From QHXW01 sp963768075 (GTDB lineage Bacteria; Acidobacteriota; Terriglobia; Bryobacterales; Bryobacteraceae): a DNA stretch of 64,000 bases. Below are positions 52,656 through 63,652 of this stretch, piece after piece. The stretch's first letter is position 1, and every line of letters begins with the position of its first letter. The DNA is taken from the NCBI GenBank assembly GCA_963768075.1, contig CAVYHD010000002.1:372001-436000 (forward strand), given 5' to 3'. The notes below the pieces were generated by a model. The model was not told the DNA's origin, did no database searches, and worked only from the letters and a program-made list of their open reading frames with translations. The position numbers and the translations under genes were made by a program.

Positions 52656-53665
52656 CTACGTCCGCGGCCGGTAGCCGGGACGCGAGCGCACCCGATACTT
52701 TTTGCCGACATCGGGCACAATCTCCACGTTGATCTTGCGGAATCCCTCGTTGGGATTCTGCGCCGGATAGTAGGTCACGGTATAACGATTGCCTAAGTCT
52801 TCGCGGATGGACTCGAACGCCTCCACCTGCTTCTGCCAGGTCTTCGCCCAATACGCTTTGCCGCCGGTGCGCGTTGTGATGCGGCGGAATACGCTGCTGG
52901 AGATCGGATCCTTGTTTACTTCGTTGGTGGAGATCACATAGATCGGGATGCCTTCGTCTTCGGCCACCGCACGCACGTCGTCGGGCGCCACCATGCTGGC
53001 GTTGTCGGGACCGTTCGAGAAGACGATCACCACCTTGCGGCCAGGCACTTTCGCGGCATCGCGCAGCGTCAGGAGCAGCGCGTTGTAAAGCGCCGTATCA
53101 TCGCCGGCCACGGCTTTGCGCAGACCGAAAATGGCGTCGCTGCGGTCGCGCGTCAAATCGCGCAGCGCGGGAGAGGTTGCGGCTGAAGGAATAGACGGCC
53201 ACAGAATCCGCCTTGTCGAGGCCGCGAACAAAATCGGCAATCGCATCCTCGGCATACACAAAACCGCGATACATGAAATTGCTGGTATCAAACAGAACGA
53301 AGACATTCGTGCCAACGAACGCATCCGAGCGCGGATCGATACCCGACTTGGGGGCTCCGCTGCCTTCGGCGATCAGCGGCCGCACGCTGCCGTCATCGTC
53401 TGACCTGCACCGCCGGCTTGTTGCCTCGGCGAACGTCGAGATTTTCTGCGACAATGCCGTCCTCCAGAATCCGGAAGTCGGCGGGCTTGAGACCGTTGAT
53501 GTAGCTGCCCTTTGCTGTCGGTCACGGTGAAAGCTCAGCACGACCAGGTCGACTTTGACACGGAAACCGGGTCCTTGGCTTCCTGCGCGGACAACCAGAG
53601 GACGCTGCCAGCCAGTAAGAGCGATGCTCGCTAGGATGACTAATTTCGACCGAATCCTCGATCAA
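52656..53665 (-). pseudogene. VWFA-domain protein, at least four frameshifts
   Basis: Correcting the registers gives a VWA-type secreted protein of about 330 residues. The likely start is TTG at 53665 with AGGAG upstream; one inserted base would then give the leader MIRIRSKLVILASIALTG. Then FRVKVDLVVLSFTVTDSKG, INGLKPADFRILEDGIVAEN, a DDDG metal loop, VFVLFDTSNFMYRGFVYAED (MIDAS-like DTSNF), SVAVYSFS, and RKVVIVFSNGPDNASM, with the end YRVRSRPGYRP. Breaks with one extra base fall near 53180, 53400, 53500 and 53525, and perhaps 53660. This is the VWFA-like protein type common in Acidobacteria. No in-frame nonsense is needed to explain it. Confidence 0.7.
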
Positions 53666-53679
53666 GTCTCTCCTGAAGA

Positions 53680-56600
53680 TCACTGCAACGCCGCTTTCTG
53701 CTCGCTCTCCTGAAGCTTGGCTTTGGCGCGAACATCATCGCCCACCGTGCGCAAGCGAGCGCAGCAGCGCCGGCCAGTCTTCCAGATGCGAAGCGAAAAT
53801 GCGCTCCACCACTTGCTCGTCCACTCCGGAATCAGCACATTCAGTTGCGGCGGCGTGGCATGCCAATCTCATCCGCCAACCCGGCCCAGTAGAGCAGTGT
53901 TCGATTCCCAGCTCTCGGCCATGATGCGGCTCGAATAGCCCATCAGCGTGGGAAAAGTTCGCAGGTTCAGCAGCTCCGGGCGGTACGAGTTCGTCAGCGT
54001 CGGCTTGGGCGTGCCCAAGGCGCGCGAAATCCGCCTGCTCGCTGACTTCCGCGGAATCGAGCGCGCGCAGTTCGCGGATGTCAGCGGCTAGCGGGATCAT
54101 CCGACGCCTTGCGGCGACTCGATCCGCGAGCGAGAACGATAAAGTTCCGCGGGCGTCACATTTTCGATGGCCGCCCCGCACATCGCCGGCTGCGAGCAGG
54201 CGCCCAACCGCATCGGTGCGCGCAGGAGCCGCCGTGTTCCAGAGCTCCACTACCTGCTGCCGCGTCCCGCCGTCGATGGCGGCCTCCGCCATCAGCGTTT
54301 CGCGCGTAAGCGCATGTGCAGGCCCACCCAGTGCATCTGCGCCGGAGTTACATTCCAGAAGCGCGGAGTCTTGGCGCTCAGGATCATCTGCGGCACCAGA
54401 TCGCCCCAGATCAGCGCCTGAGTCTGCGTGGAACCAGGAAATTCTGCTCGGCCTCGGCCAGCGCGTAGGGCAGAGCCGGACAGCGAGCCTACCAGACGTC
54501 CCCCGCCGTTGGACGGCCAGCCGGTGCCAAACAGCTCCGTTAGCTTCCATGTGTGATTGGCACTTTGCACGCCGATGAAGTCGTGGCCGCGCACAAACAG
54601 GGGATTGGTATACAAAATCTGCGCCCCGGGCGGAGCATAGTGGACATAGTTATAGCCCACCAGGGTGTCGCGCAGGGGCGGAGCGAGCGACCCGCGAATG
54701 TCTTTCAGCTTTTCCGCGTCATTTCGCAGCCTTGTCGATGGTGGCGCGAAGATTCAACTTGCGCTCCGCCCTCCATGTGCTTCTCCGTCCAATAACCGAA
54801 GGCGAACGCGTTCTTTTCGACAGTGGTGAGCGAAGAGCGGGGCAGTTGAATTTCCGAAACGCGGGAGGCGAGCCGATTGATCAGCGCGATGTCGATCTTG
54901 CCGCCGTGCGCCAGGCTCTCAAGATGATCGTCCAGTTGGAACAGCGTGTTCAGGGAAATGATGCGCTGCGCCTCCAGAATGCGATTCATGTCCCGCACTA
55001 CCTGCGCCTCCGCATCGGTGTCGCCGGGGTTCGAGGTACCGGCGAGCAAATCGAGCAGCCGGTCTTGCGGTGACGAAATATCGCTCGTGCCGGCGGCCTT
55101 CAGCAGGAGAAGCACGCCGCTCTTTCCAGCGTCATAAACATCGCGATCGCGATGGATCTCGGCGAACTGGAGCCAGAATGCCCGCCAATGCGGCATCGGC
55201 CTGATTGGGAGCGATGCTGCCTTGCCGGCAGAAGATCTGCCACAGGCCAACGAGCGCTTGCACGGTTCCTGCGGTGTCCGCGCGCAGGGCCTGGTCGCTC
55301 ATGCGATTGATGGCCCCGGCGGCGTCTAGGAATTGAATGATGGTTTTGTCCGACACCGAGGAAGCATCGTTGAAGATGGCGTACTGCTGCCCGAAGAGAT
55401 GGTAATTCATGGGCCAGCCGTTCTACGGTGGCGGGCTCGAGCGGCCGCGCACGGAAACGATCCAAATCGCTCACCGCCATGAAAATCTTCAGCGGCTCGT
55501 TCTCAACAGACTTGCGGCACAGGGCGAATAGCGCCTCGATAACATCGTCCGAATCCTTCCAGCCGCTGGCGGATTTCGTGAGCTTGCCGTCGTATTTTCC
55601 GTGGGGATGCGTGATGAAAAGGTTTTTCCAGACTTCGAGATTGCCGGGAATCAGCGGGTGGCCGGATGCATCGACGCGGAGCCGCGTAGTCAGCAGCATC
55701 ATGTCGGCATTGGACCGGAACACGGGCCGCGCCGGACCTGGGCTCGTGACACGGCCACGCACGGCCGCGTAAAACCGCTTCATGCGAACTGGTTCCGTGA
55801 GATAGTCCTTTAGGGGTCCCTCAATACGCGCCAAGGCATCGAACAGGCTGGCCATCCAGCCGTCATCCTTCGCCAGTAGCTTGTCAAAGAAAGCTGCGCC
55901 TTGATCCGGTGACACACCCACCAGCTCACCCCAAGCGGCGGCGGAGCGCGCACCACCGGGCACAACCGCTTTTCCGTTGCGGATTTCGAACATGGCGCCG
56001 AAAAAGTCTAGCACGTGGGCGTATGCTTTGAGACGCGGCATGGCAACGCTTTTGCGCAACTCGTCGGCGGTCTCCGCATCCAGCTTGGAAAGCCCTAGAT
56101 ACAAGCGGCACATTGCCGGGTCGCCAAGAAACGCCTCGATAAAGTCGCCATTTTCCTTCTCCTTCGCGGAGAGCCAGTAATCGGAGCCGTAAAGCACCAC
56201 GACCGGAGACGGATGAAAATCGTAGGTAAAGGCCCGGTTGGTGCGGAGCGCCTGCTCCAGTTCCGCCAGCGGAAACCCTGAATCGGTCGTCAGGAACGCG
56301 CGCGTGGCGTTCACGGTTTCGAGCACCACTTCGCTGCCGCAGCCTCCTCGCATCCGATACCCGATGATGCGGAGCAGTTCGCCGGCGTTGGCCGAATCAC
56401 AGTTCTCGATGCGGATCACCTTGTCGGCGCCGGCCAAGTTATCGAGCTCACGCGCCTGCGCGAGGTACCGGTGCAACAGCTTCAGGTATTCGGTCTGCTC
56501 CAAAGATTCGTTGCTGTGGGAAGCCTGATATCCGTTCGTCACCACATTACGCGCCAGCGCGGGTAATACTTCCTCCGAACGGACATCGCTGGAAATTGCC

Positions 56601-57073
56601 GCCATCCGGTCAAACGAGCGAAGCGGACCGGGCACATTAATAAACTGTCTGGCGCCCGTGTCGGCATCCCCCGGCTTCCAGCCGGGCGCATTAGTCCAAT
56701 CCTTCCCACCCGCTGCGTGGTACGCCTCGATATGCTGTGCGGCAGCGGCGCGGTCGCCCGCGATTAAGTCCAGAATCACGAGTTCGCGCAGTACCGGCGC
56801 CAGCGTCGCGCGATCGCCCGACTTTTCCGCCGCGGCGAATGCTTTGTTGTAAGCTGCGCGGCTATCCGGATCGCCGTAGCGGACGAGAAATGCAGCGTAC
56901 TCTGTCAGCGCCTCGGCATCGGGGGGAACGTGCTGCACGGCCGCAGCGAGCGCGGTCCGGGCGCCAGACACGTCTCCCGATTTTTCGAGCTGCCGTGCCC
57001 GGCTTACGGCATCGCTGCCTTGGAGAGCGGTCAAAAGAAACAACGCAAGGACTACCGAGGACGCCTTCATCAT
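53680..57073 (-). pseudogene. Large secreted TPR-containing protein, many frameshifts
   Basis: From the ATG at 57073 a signal peptide (MMKASSVVLALFLLTALQGS) is followed by TPR-like repeats (AVSRARQLEKSGDVSGARTAL, TEYAAFLVRYGDPDSRAAYN, AAAQHIEAYHAAGG) and a long folded region, all in one frame to about 55,420. From there the same protein continues through other registers: NYHLFGQQYAIFNDASSVSD, LQFAEIHRDRDVYDAG, ERKLNLRATIDKA, YNYVHYAPPGAQILYTN, STQTQALIWGDLVPQM, RETLMAEAAIDGGTRQQ, PTLTNSYRPELLNLRTF and LEDWPALLRSLRTVGDD, ending at TGA 53680. At least ten one-base shifts occur in 1.7 kb, while the first 1.65 kb has none. Corrected length about 1130 residues. No family name can be given; the N-terminal TPR suggests protein binding. 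Confidence 0.65.
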
Positions 57074-57212
57074 AGGCACTCCCGTTCTTGTGGCTACCCA
57101 ATTTACCATGACTATGACCAGCTTGGGGATTTTACGGCAGACCGAGCCGTAAACACAACCAAAGGGATGTAAATTCGCGAACAACCGGCCCAAAAAGCCG
57201 CAGGATACCGGG

Positions 57213-57905
57213 TTACAGCAGCGGTGCCAAGCTCTGCATGACATTTCCCGCCACGATACGGTTTCCTTCTCCTGTGGGATGAATTCCGTCGCGCTGCATG
57301 AGGTGGGGATTGCCGCCCACGCCTCGCAGCAGAAAGGGGATAAGCGGCAGGCGATACTGCTTGGCGAGGTCCTTATAGACCGCCTCGAACGAGCGAATGT
57401 AGTCCTGGCCATAGTTGGGCGGCAATGTCATCCCAGCCAGCACAATCTTCGCGCCGGCCTTCTGCAACACCAGGATCATCTGATCGAGATTGGCGCGCGT
57501 GGTGAATACGGGAAGGCCGCGCAGTCCGTCGTTACCGCCGAACTCCAGAATCACAATAGCCGGGTGGAGCGCAATCACGGTTTGAACGCGCTCCAAGCCG
57601 TCTGTTGTCGTGTCTCCACTAACACCGGCATTGACGACACGGTATCTGGCGCCTCGCCCGTCCAGTTCCTTCTGTAAGAAATCTGGGTAGCTCTGCCCGG
57701 GATCGGCTCCGAAACCCGCGGAAAGACTGTCGCCAAACGCCACAATGACCGGACGAGCATCGGGCGTTAGGGGTGCCTTGGGGGAAGCCTCAGCCGGAGG
57801 CGGGGTTTCGCGTTTTACCTCGTTTTGCTGTTCGCGGCTACAACCGCCAAACAGCAGGCACAGGGAAACCAAAACGAGGACGGTTCGTACGGTTCGCGTC
57901 TTCAC
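57213..57905 (-). CDS. tesA: SGNH-hydrolase lipoprotein (TesA-type arylesterase)
   Basis: 230 residues. A lipoprotein signal with lipobox FGGC (Cys 22) is followed by a Pro-rich spacer (TPPPAEASPKAPLTP). The four SGNH blocks are clear: GDSL with S60 (VAFGDSLSAGFG), Gly in NAGVSGDTT, Asn in FGGNDGLRGL, and the Asp/His pair in RDGIHPTGEG. TesA/TAP acts as periplasmic lysophospholipase and acyl-ester hydrolase. Its placement head-to-head with an ATP-binding gene and FtsX-like permease is the same as tesA/ybbA/ybbP in E. coli, which supports the name. The promoters of both sides must lie in the 48 bases at 57906-57953. Confidence 0.86.
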   Translation of the reverse strand: MKTRTVRTVLVLVSLCLLFGGCSREQQNEVKRETPPPAEASPKAPLTPDARPVIVAFGDSLSAGFGADPGQSYPDFLQKELDGRGARYRVVNAGVSGDTTTDGLERVQTVIALHPAIVILEFGGNDGLRGLPVFTTRANLDQMILVLQKAGAKIVLAGMTLPPNYGQDYIRSFEAVYKDLAKQYRLPLIPFLLRGVGGNPHLMQRDGIHPTGEGNRIVAGNVMQSLAPLL

Positions 57906-57953
57906 TCAATGCCATAATAAAAAATAGCGGACAAGGAATCGAATCCCCGCCCC

Positions 57954-58622
57954 ATGATTCAGGTTTCCGGGCTGACCAAAACCATCAACACGCCGACTCA
58001 TCGCGTCGATATTCTCAAGGGCATCGATCTGGAGATTCCGCAGGGCCAGTTTGCGGCCATTATGGGTGCGTCGGGGAGCGGTAAGAGTACGCTGCTGGGT
58101 CTGCTGGCCGGCCTCGACGCTCCTACGTCCGGGCGCATCGTCCTGGATGGCGAAGACATCACCGGATTGGAGGAAGACGCGTTGGCCCTTCTGCGAGGGC
58201 GCAAAATCGGCTTCGTGTTCCAGTCCTATCATCTGATTCCTACGCTTACGGCGGAAGAAAATGTGATGCTGCCACTGGAACTTTCCGGCCTTTCAAATGA
58301 CGGCGGGAAACGCGCCCGCGAATTGCTTGACAGCGTCGGGTTGCTCGACAGGCGCGACCACTATCCCGTGCAGCTTTCCGGCGGCGAGCAGCAGAGGGTG
58401 GCATTGGCACGCGCCTTCGTGGGCCGGCCGCCGATCCTGCTGGCTGACGAGCCGACCGGCAATCTTGACACCGCCAATGGCCAAGTGGTTCTCGATCTCC
58501 TGATGGCCTTGAACCGCCGCGAGGGCACTACGCTCGTGCTGGTCACGCATGACCAGCAGATTTCCGAACGAGCCGACCGCCGCATTACCCTGCGTGACGG
58601 GCGCGTGGTGGCGGATGGATGA
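57954..58622 (+). CDS. ybbA: ABC transporter ATP-binding protein (YbbA/LolD-like)
   Basis: 222 residues. Walker A GASGSGKST (38-46), Q-loop in VFQSYHLIPTLTAEENV, signature LSGGEQQRVALARA (starting at about 141), Walker B ILLADEPTGNLD with D165/E166, and the H-loop VTHDQ. It belongs to the MacB/LolD class that powers FtsX-fold permeases. Divergent neighbour tesA and downstream permease match the ybbAP arrangement. In E. coli this transporter is poorly characterised; export of a lipid-derived or toxic compound is inferred. Two genes follow at 8-base and ATGA spacing. Confidence 0.9.
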   Translation: MIQVSGLTKTINTPTHRVDILKGIDLEIPQGQFAAIMGASGSGKSTLLGLLAGLDAPTSGRIVLDGEDITGLEEDALALLRGRKIGFVFQSYHLIPTLTAEENVMLPLELSGLSNDGGKRARELLDSVGLLDRRDHYPVQLSGGEQQRVALARAFVGRPPILLADEPTGNLDTANGQVVLDLLMALNRREGTTLVLVTHDQQISERADRRITLRDGRVVADG

Positions 58623-58629
58623 GGCTCCC

Positions 58630-58866
58630 ATGAATCCACTCACCCTGTTTGGCCTGTTTGCGGTTACTGCGATGTTGGTATGTTACGCGTTCGAGCGGCG
58701 CAGCTCCTGGTTCATTCTCGCCTTCGCGGTGTCGTGCACGCTCGGTTCGGTTTACGGATTTCTCCAGGGCGCGTGGCCGTTCGGATTGGTCGAGGCAATC
58801 TGGTCAATCGTAGCCGTGCGGCGTTTGGTGGCTCGCGCGCGCTGCCCAGGAATGAATCGCGTATGA
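58630..58866 (+). CDS. Small two-span membrane protein in the ybbA-ybbP unit
   Basis: 78 residues from the ATG at 58630, 8 bases after the ATPase stop. Two or three hydrophobic segments: LFGLFAVTAMLVCYAFE (about 5-21), WFILAFAVSCTLGSVYGFLQ (about 26-45), and a shorter PFGLVEAIWSIVAVRRLVAR (about 49-68). The last stretch resembles a conserved small membrane family (FLQGAWPFGLVEAIWS). It is not present in the E. coli ybbAP unit as I know it. The stop overlaps the permease start (ATGA at 58863-58866), so the three are made together. It may be a permease accessory subunit. Confidence 0.75.
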   Translation: MNPLTLFGLFAVTAMLVCYAFERRSSWFILAFAVSCTLGSVYGFLQGAWPFGLVEAIWSIVAVRRLVARARCPGMNRV

Positions 58867-61438
58867 GGCACAACCGGCTCACCTGGCGTACGGCCTTCAA
58901 GATCGCCTGGCGCGAAGCGCATGCGTCATCCACCAAGTTTCTCTTCGTGATCATCGCGGTGGCCATCGGCGTGGGAGCGCTCACTGGCGTCCGGGGGTTC
59001 GGACGCGCCTTTTACGGGATGCTGTTGCGCGAATCGCGAACGCTGATGGCGGCGGATCTTTCGCTGCGGGTCTTCGCCCTGCCTGACGCACGGCAGGCCA
59101 GCGTCATGGAAGATCTCGCGCGGCGTGGAGTCCAGCGCACCTGGGTTACCGAAACGCTCTCCATGGTCTCGTCGGGTGCGGTAGCAAACCCCGTCCTGGT
59201 CTCGATCAAAGCGGTCGATCCGGGCGTCTATCCGTTCTACGGTGTGGTCCAGCTCGATCCTCCCGGTTCGCTCGCCGCCCAGCTAACCGATCAGGCAGTC
59301 GCCGTCTCAGACGACTTGCTGCTGCGCTTGCGAGTCGCGGTGGGCGATAGCGTCCGTCTGGGTGGACAGCCGTTTCGGATCATCGCCCGCGTGATCAGCG
59401 AACCGGACCGCATGTCCGGCAGTCTCAACGTCGGCCCGCGCGTGCTGATCAGCCGCGCCGGCCTTGCGCGCACCGGCCTCATCGGCATCGGCAGCCGCGC
59501 TTCCGAACGCTACCTGTTTCGTCTCTCGCCCGGCTCACCCGGCATCGAAGAGGTACGCCAAGCCCTGAAGACGGCGTTCCCCGAGGCGCTCATCGCCGAT
59601 TTCCGCCAGACCCATCCCATCATTACGCAAGGTCTCAATCGTGCCACGACCTTCCTGAGCCTGGTGAGTTTGATCGCCCTGATCGTGGGATCGCTGGGGG
59701 TCGCCACTGCCATGCATGCGCATTTGCAGCAGAAAATGGATTCGATCGCCATCATGAAATGCATCGGCGCGCGCACGCGGGAGATCATCCAGATCTATCT
59801 TCTACAAACCATCGGCCTGGGCCTCGCGGGGGGCTCGCCGGCATCGCGTTCGGCACCGCGGTGGAAGCTGCATTTCCGCCCCTGATTGCGCGTTACTTCC
59901 ATCTGCGCCCGGAGGCGCATTGGGATGCCAGCACGGCGATTCAGGGTCTGGCCATTGGCATCCTGACTACGCTGCTGTTCACGCTGCCGACGTTGTTGGG
60001 GATCCGCCAGATTCGGCCGGCTATGATTTTTCGCCGGGAAATGGCTGAGACGCAGCCCGGCTGGAGGCAGCGGTTCCACGATTCCCGGACATCGCTCGCC
60101 GCGGGCGCGGCGATTCTCGGCGGCATCGGCGTCATTGCCGGATGGCTCCAAATCGGCACGCTTGGCGAATCGGTGCGAACCGGCGCGGTCTTCGTGGGCG
60201 CTCTGGTGGTCAGCCTGCTGGTGCTCTCGGCGGTCGCATGGGTCTTGTTGCGTTCGGTGAGCGTATTTGTGCGCCGCGCGCCGTGGCTTCCCTCCACTCT
60301 GCGGCACGGCGTTGCCAATCTCTACCGGCCGGGTAACCACGCCCAGGCGGCGCTCGTGGCCCTGGGAGTCGGCGTAATGTTCACCCTGACTGTGTTTCTC
60401 GTACAACGCGGAATGATGGCCGAGATGTTTAAGACAGCTCCGCCGGGCATGCCCAACGTGTTTTTGCTGGACATTACCGCAAAGGAACGCGATCCGCTCA
60501 TTGAACTGCTGCGCGGGCAGCGGGGCGTTGAGGGTTCGCCCGACATAGTCGGCACCGTGGCCGCCAAGATCGTCAGCATCAACGGAACGCCCGTTGAGAA
60601 GCTCGGCCTGGAATCCTGGGGCCGGCGTTTTCAACGCGCGCGAGCGGTCGCCTCCGCCCTGGAGAAGCCTGGCAACACCACAATTCTCGAGGGCGGTTGG
60701 TGGGAAGCAAAAACCTTATCCCGCGCGCCGCAGGTTTCCGTCGCCGAGGATGCCGCCCACATTCTCAAGGTGCATCCCGGTTCCTATATGGAATGGGAGG
60801 CCGCGGGCCGCACCATTCGCGCGCGCGTGGCGGCCGTGCACCGCATCGATGAAATTCATATGTACGGCCGGATCGAGTTCATATTCAGCGCGGGCACGCT
60901 CGAAGGCCTGCCGATCATTTACTATTGCGGCGTGCGCGTTGAGCCGCGGGCAGTCGCCGCACTGCAACGGGCCACCTACGAACGTTTTCCCACCATCACC
61001 GTCGTCAACGTCGCCGACGTTTTGGAAATTGTTCAGCAGGTAGTCGATCAGATCGCGCTTGTCGTACGTTTCATTTCCATGTTCGCCATTCTGGCCGGGG
61101 TTGTGATTCTGGCGTCGAGCGTCGCCGGCACGCGCTTCCGCCGCATCCGCGAAGTCGTAATCCTGAAAACGCTTGGCGCGACGCGCGGGCGTGTAGCCGG
61201 CATTTTTTCCGTTGAGTTCCTGGTCCTGGGCGCCGTCGCCGGACTAATGGGCAGCCTGCTGGCCACGGCTTTCTCGTCCCTCCTGCTCAAGCGCTGGCTG
61301 GATGCCGACTTCCACATCGACCTTCTGCCTAACCTGGCCTGCATCGCGCTCACGGCTCTGGTCGCGAATGCCGCGGGCTGGTTGGCCAGCTTCCGGATTC
61401 TGGGGCGGAAACCGCTCGAAATTCTGCGGGCGGAATAA
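58863..61438 (+). pseudogene. ybbP: FtsX-fold ABC permease (YbbP-like), one frameshift
   Basis: From the ATG at 58863 (RHNRLTWRTAFKIAWREAHAS, a membrane start) the protein reads to about 59830, where ARTREIIQIYLLQTIGLGLAGG is followed in the original frame by junk and in another by LAGIAFGTAVEAAFPPLIAR. The break is in a run of six G at 59828-59833; a seventh G restores about 858 residues, close to E. coli YbbP (about 800). The chain has the double FtsX layout of this family: two sets of four helices, each ending in FtsX-type helices (SLIALIVGSLGVATAMHAHLQQK; FAILAGVVILASSVAGTRFRRIREV) and terminal RKPLEILRAE. Probably functional if the base is a read error. Confidence 0.82.
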
Positions 61439-61450
61439 GGGCCCGCCGCG

Positions 61451-63496
61451 TCACCACACCCGGCACGCCGGCTTCCGTACCATCGGCTGGCCCAACCGGC
61501 AACTGAATGCCTTTTGAAACTCGGGCATGTTCTCGACCACGCCGTTCACCCGGAATTTTGGCGGCGCGTGCGGATCAGTCTGCGCGGACAGTCTCAAGAG
61601 CTCGTCCGTCTCGTTCTCGCAATTATTCTGGGCATAGCCGAGAAAGAACCGCTGCTCCGGAGTGAAATCATCGATCTTTGGCAGCGTCCTGCCAGCGATG
61701 TCGTCAAGAAGCGCCATGTACGCTACGCGCAGCCCCCCGTAGTCGGCCGTGTTCTCGCCGAGAGTCAATCTTCCGTTGAGCTTTACGTCGTCCACCGCTT
61801 TGAAGCTCGAGTACTCATCCACCAGGCAGTCCGCGCGCTTCTCGAACTCCTGGGCGTCTTGCGCGGTCCACCAGGCGCGCCAATTGCCTTTGGCATCGAA
61901 TTGCCGGCCTTCGTCGTCGAACCCGTGAGTCAGCTCATGTCCGATCACGGCGCCGATCGCTCCAAAGTTGACCGCGTCATCCGCGTTCTTTTCGAACATC
62001 GGCGGCTGCAAGATCCCCGCGGGAAAGTTGATGTCGTTCATCTGGTCGTCATAGTAGGCGTTTACCGTGGGCGGCGTCATCTGCCACTCCGTGTGATCCA
62101 CCGGTTTGCCGATTTTGTCCAGCTCCCGATGAAACTCGAATTCGTTGGCGCGCAGCGAATTGCCGATGGCGTCTCCGCGCACGAGTTTCAGGCTCGAATA
62201 GTCGCGCCACTTGTCCGGATAGCCGATCTTATTGGTGACCGCGTGCAGTTTCTCGAGCGCTTTCTGTTTGGTGGCGGGCGACATCCAGTCGAGCTGCATT
62301 ATGTCTTTTCCTAGCGCGTTCTCGATCGTGCGCACCATCTCGAGCGTACGCTGTTTCCCTTCCGCGCCGAAGGTTCGCTCCACATATTTTTGCCCCAGCG
62401 CTTCCCCCAGATCGCCATCGGCGAATGCTACGCACCGCTTCCATCGTGGCCGCAGCTGCTGCGCACCCGTCAGATATTTTCCATAAAACTCGAAATTTTC
62501 GTTGACAAAAGCTGCTGGTAACAGCGGCGCCTGGGAATGCACCAAGTGCCACGTGAGATAAATTTTCCAATCGTCGAGACTTGTGGTGTTAATTAGCGAA
62601 TCCAAAGCTTTGAAGAACTCCGGCACCGCCACGTTCAGGCTTTCGATCGCCGGGGCGTTCACATCGGCCAGGTAGACCGGCCAGTCGAACGAGGGATTGA
62701 GCGACACCACCAGTTGCTCGCGCGTCATTTTGTGGTACACCTTAGCCGGTTCACGCCGTGATACCACGTCTAATGAGGCCCTGGCCAGCGCGGTCTCAAT
62801 GCTCATCACGACTTGCGCCTTTCCCGACGCCAGCTTCGGCGAATCGCCCAACAGCTCGAACACATTGGTCACGTGCTCCAGATACTTTTGGCGCGTTTCC
62901 ACCGATTTCTGATCATCCTTGACGTAGTAGTCGCGATCCGGCAGCCCGAGGCCACCTTGATCCGCACTCGCAATCATGGCATTCGCATTCTTGAAATCCT
63001 GCTCTGAACTGAAGCTGAAAAGCACATTCGCCCCATCGCGCTGCAACCGCGCCACCTCCTCAGCCAACCCGTCCTTGTTCGCGAGTGCCGCGATGCGGTC
63101 CAACTCCGGTTTGATCGGCCCGATGCCCTTCTTTTCGATATCCGGCTCATTCATGCAAGCGGCGTAATAGTCGCCGATCTTCTGCTCAAGCGCCGTGCGC
63201 TTCGGACTCTGCACCGAAGCCTTTTCCAGAATGTCGTGCAAGATCGCCAGATTGCGCTCCTCCAGCTCATCGAAACGCGCAAACTCCGGCCGGTCCGCGG
63301 GAATCGGATTCTTCGCCAGCCAGGTCCCGCACGCGTATTGATAGAAGTCCACGCACGGATCGGCAGTCTTGTCCATTGCAGCCGCATCGAAAACCGGCGA
63401 GACCTGTCGCTCCGGCCCCTTCCCAGCCTTGTTTTCTTGCGCGCTCATCCCAGCCGTGCACAGCACAAACAGAGAAATACCTAGCAAGATCCGCAT
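61451..63496 (-). CDS. M13-family (neprilysin/PepO-like) zinc metallopeptidase
   Basis: 681 residues, usual length. Signal peptide MRILLGISLFVLCTAGMSAQ, then the M13 N-terminal domain with DPCVDFYQYACGTWLAKNPIP. The catalytic domain has NAYYDDQMNDINFPAGILQPP, VIGHELTHGFDDEGRQFD (HExxH at about 520-524), and GENTADYGGLRVAY with the third zinc ligand Glu. The end CRVW is the family C-terminus (CxxW) with its conserved Cys. It degrades peptides in the periplasm or outside. It converges with the ybbP-like gene (12-base gap) and is divergent from the DUF2911 gene. Confidence 0.93.
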   Translation of the reverse strand: MRILLGISLFVLCTAGMSAQENKAGKGPERQVSPVFDAAAMDKTADPCVDFYQYACGTWLAKNPIPADRPEFARFDELEERNLAILHDILEKASVQSPKRTALEQKIGDYYAACMNEPDIEKKGIGPIKPELDRIAALANKDGLAEEVARLQRDGANVLFSFSSEQDFKNANAMIASADQGGLGLPDRDYYVKDDQKSVETRQKYLEHVTNVFELLGDSPKLASGKAQVVMSIETALARASLDVVSRREPAKVYHKMTREQLVVSLNPSFDWPVYLADVNAPAIESLNVAVPEFFKALDSLINTTSLDDWKIYLTWHLVHSQAPLLPAAFVNENFEFYGKYLTGAQQLRPRWKRCVAFADGDLGEALGQKYVERTFGAEGKQRTLEMVRTIENALGKDIMQLDWMSPATKQKALEKLHAVTNKIGYPDKWRDYSSLKLVRGDAIGNSLRANEFEFHRELDKIGKPVDHTEWQMTPPTVNAYYDDQMNDINFPAGILQPPMFEKNADDAVNFGAIGAVIGHELTHGFDDEGRQFDAKGNWRAWWTAQDAQEFEKRADCLVDEYSSFKAVDDVKLNGRLTLGENTADYGGLRVAYMALLDDIAGRTLPKIDDFTPEQRFFLGYAQNNCENETDELLRLSAQTDPHAPPKFRVNGVVENMPEFQKAFSCRLGQPMVRKPACRVW

Positions 63497-63652
63497 GTAA
63501 CCTCTCGATTTTGACGCTTTAACCTACCTCCACGGTTCCGCACCTGCCGTAAAACTGTCAAGTACCCGAGACGTTTCGGAACCTGGATCGTCACACTCTC
63601 AGGCCCTGGATGTATGCTTGCCATGAGGTGTTCGGAGTTTAAAATGTATACC

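Noticed and set aside
57073..57412. N-terminal extension of the large TPR gene to 57412
   Set aside because: The added 113 codons are Arg/Cys/Ser-rich and non-homologous; the signal peptide begins at 57073.
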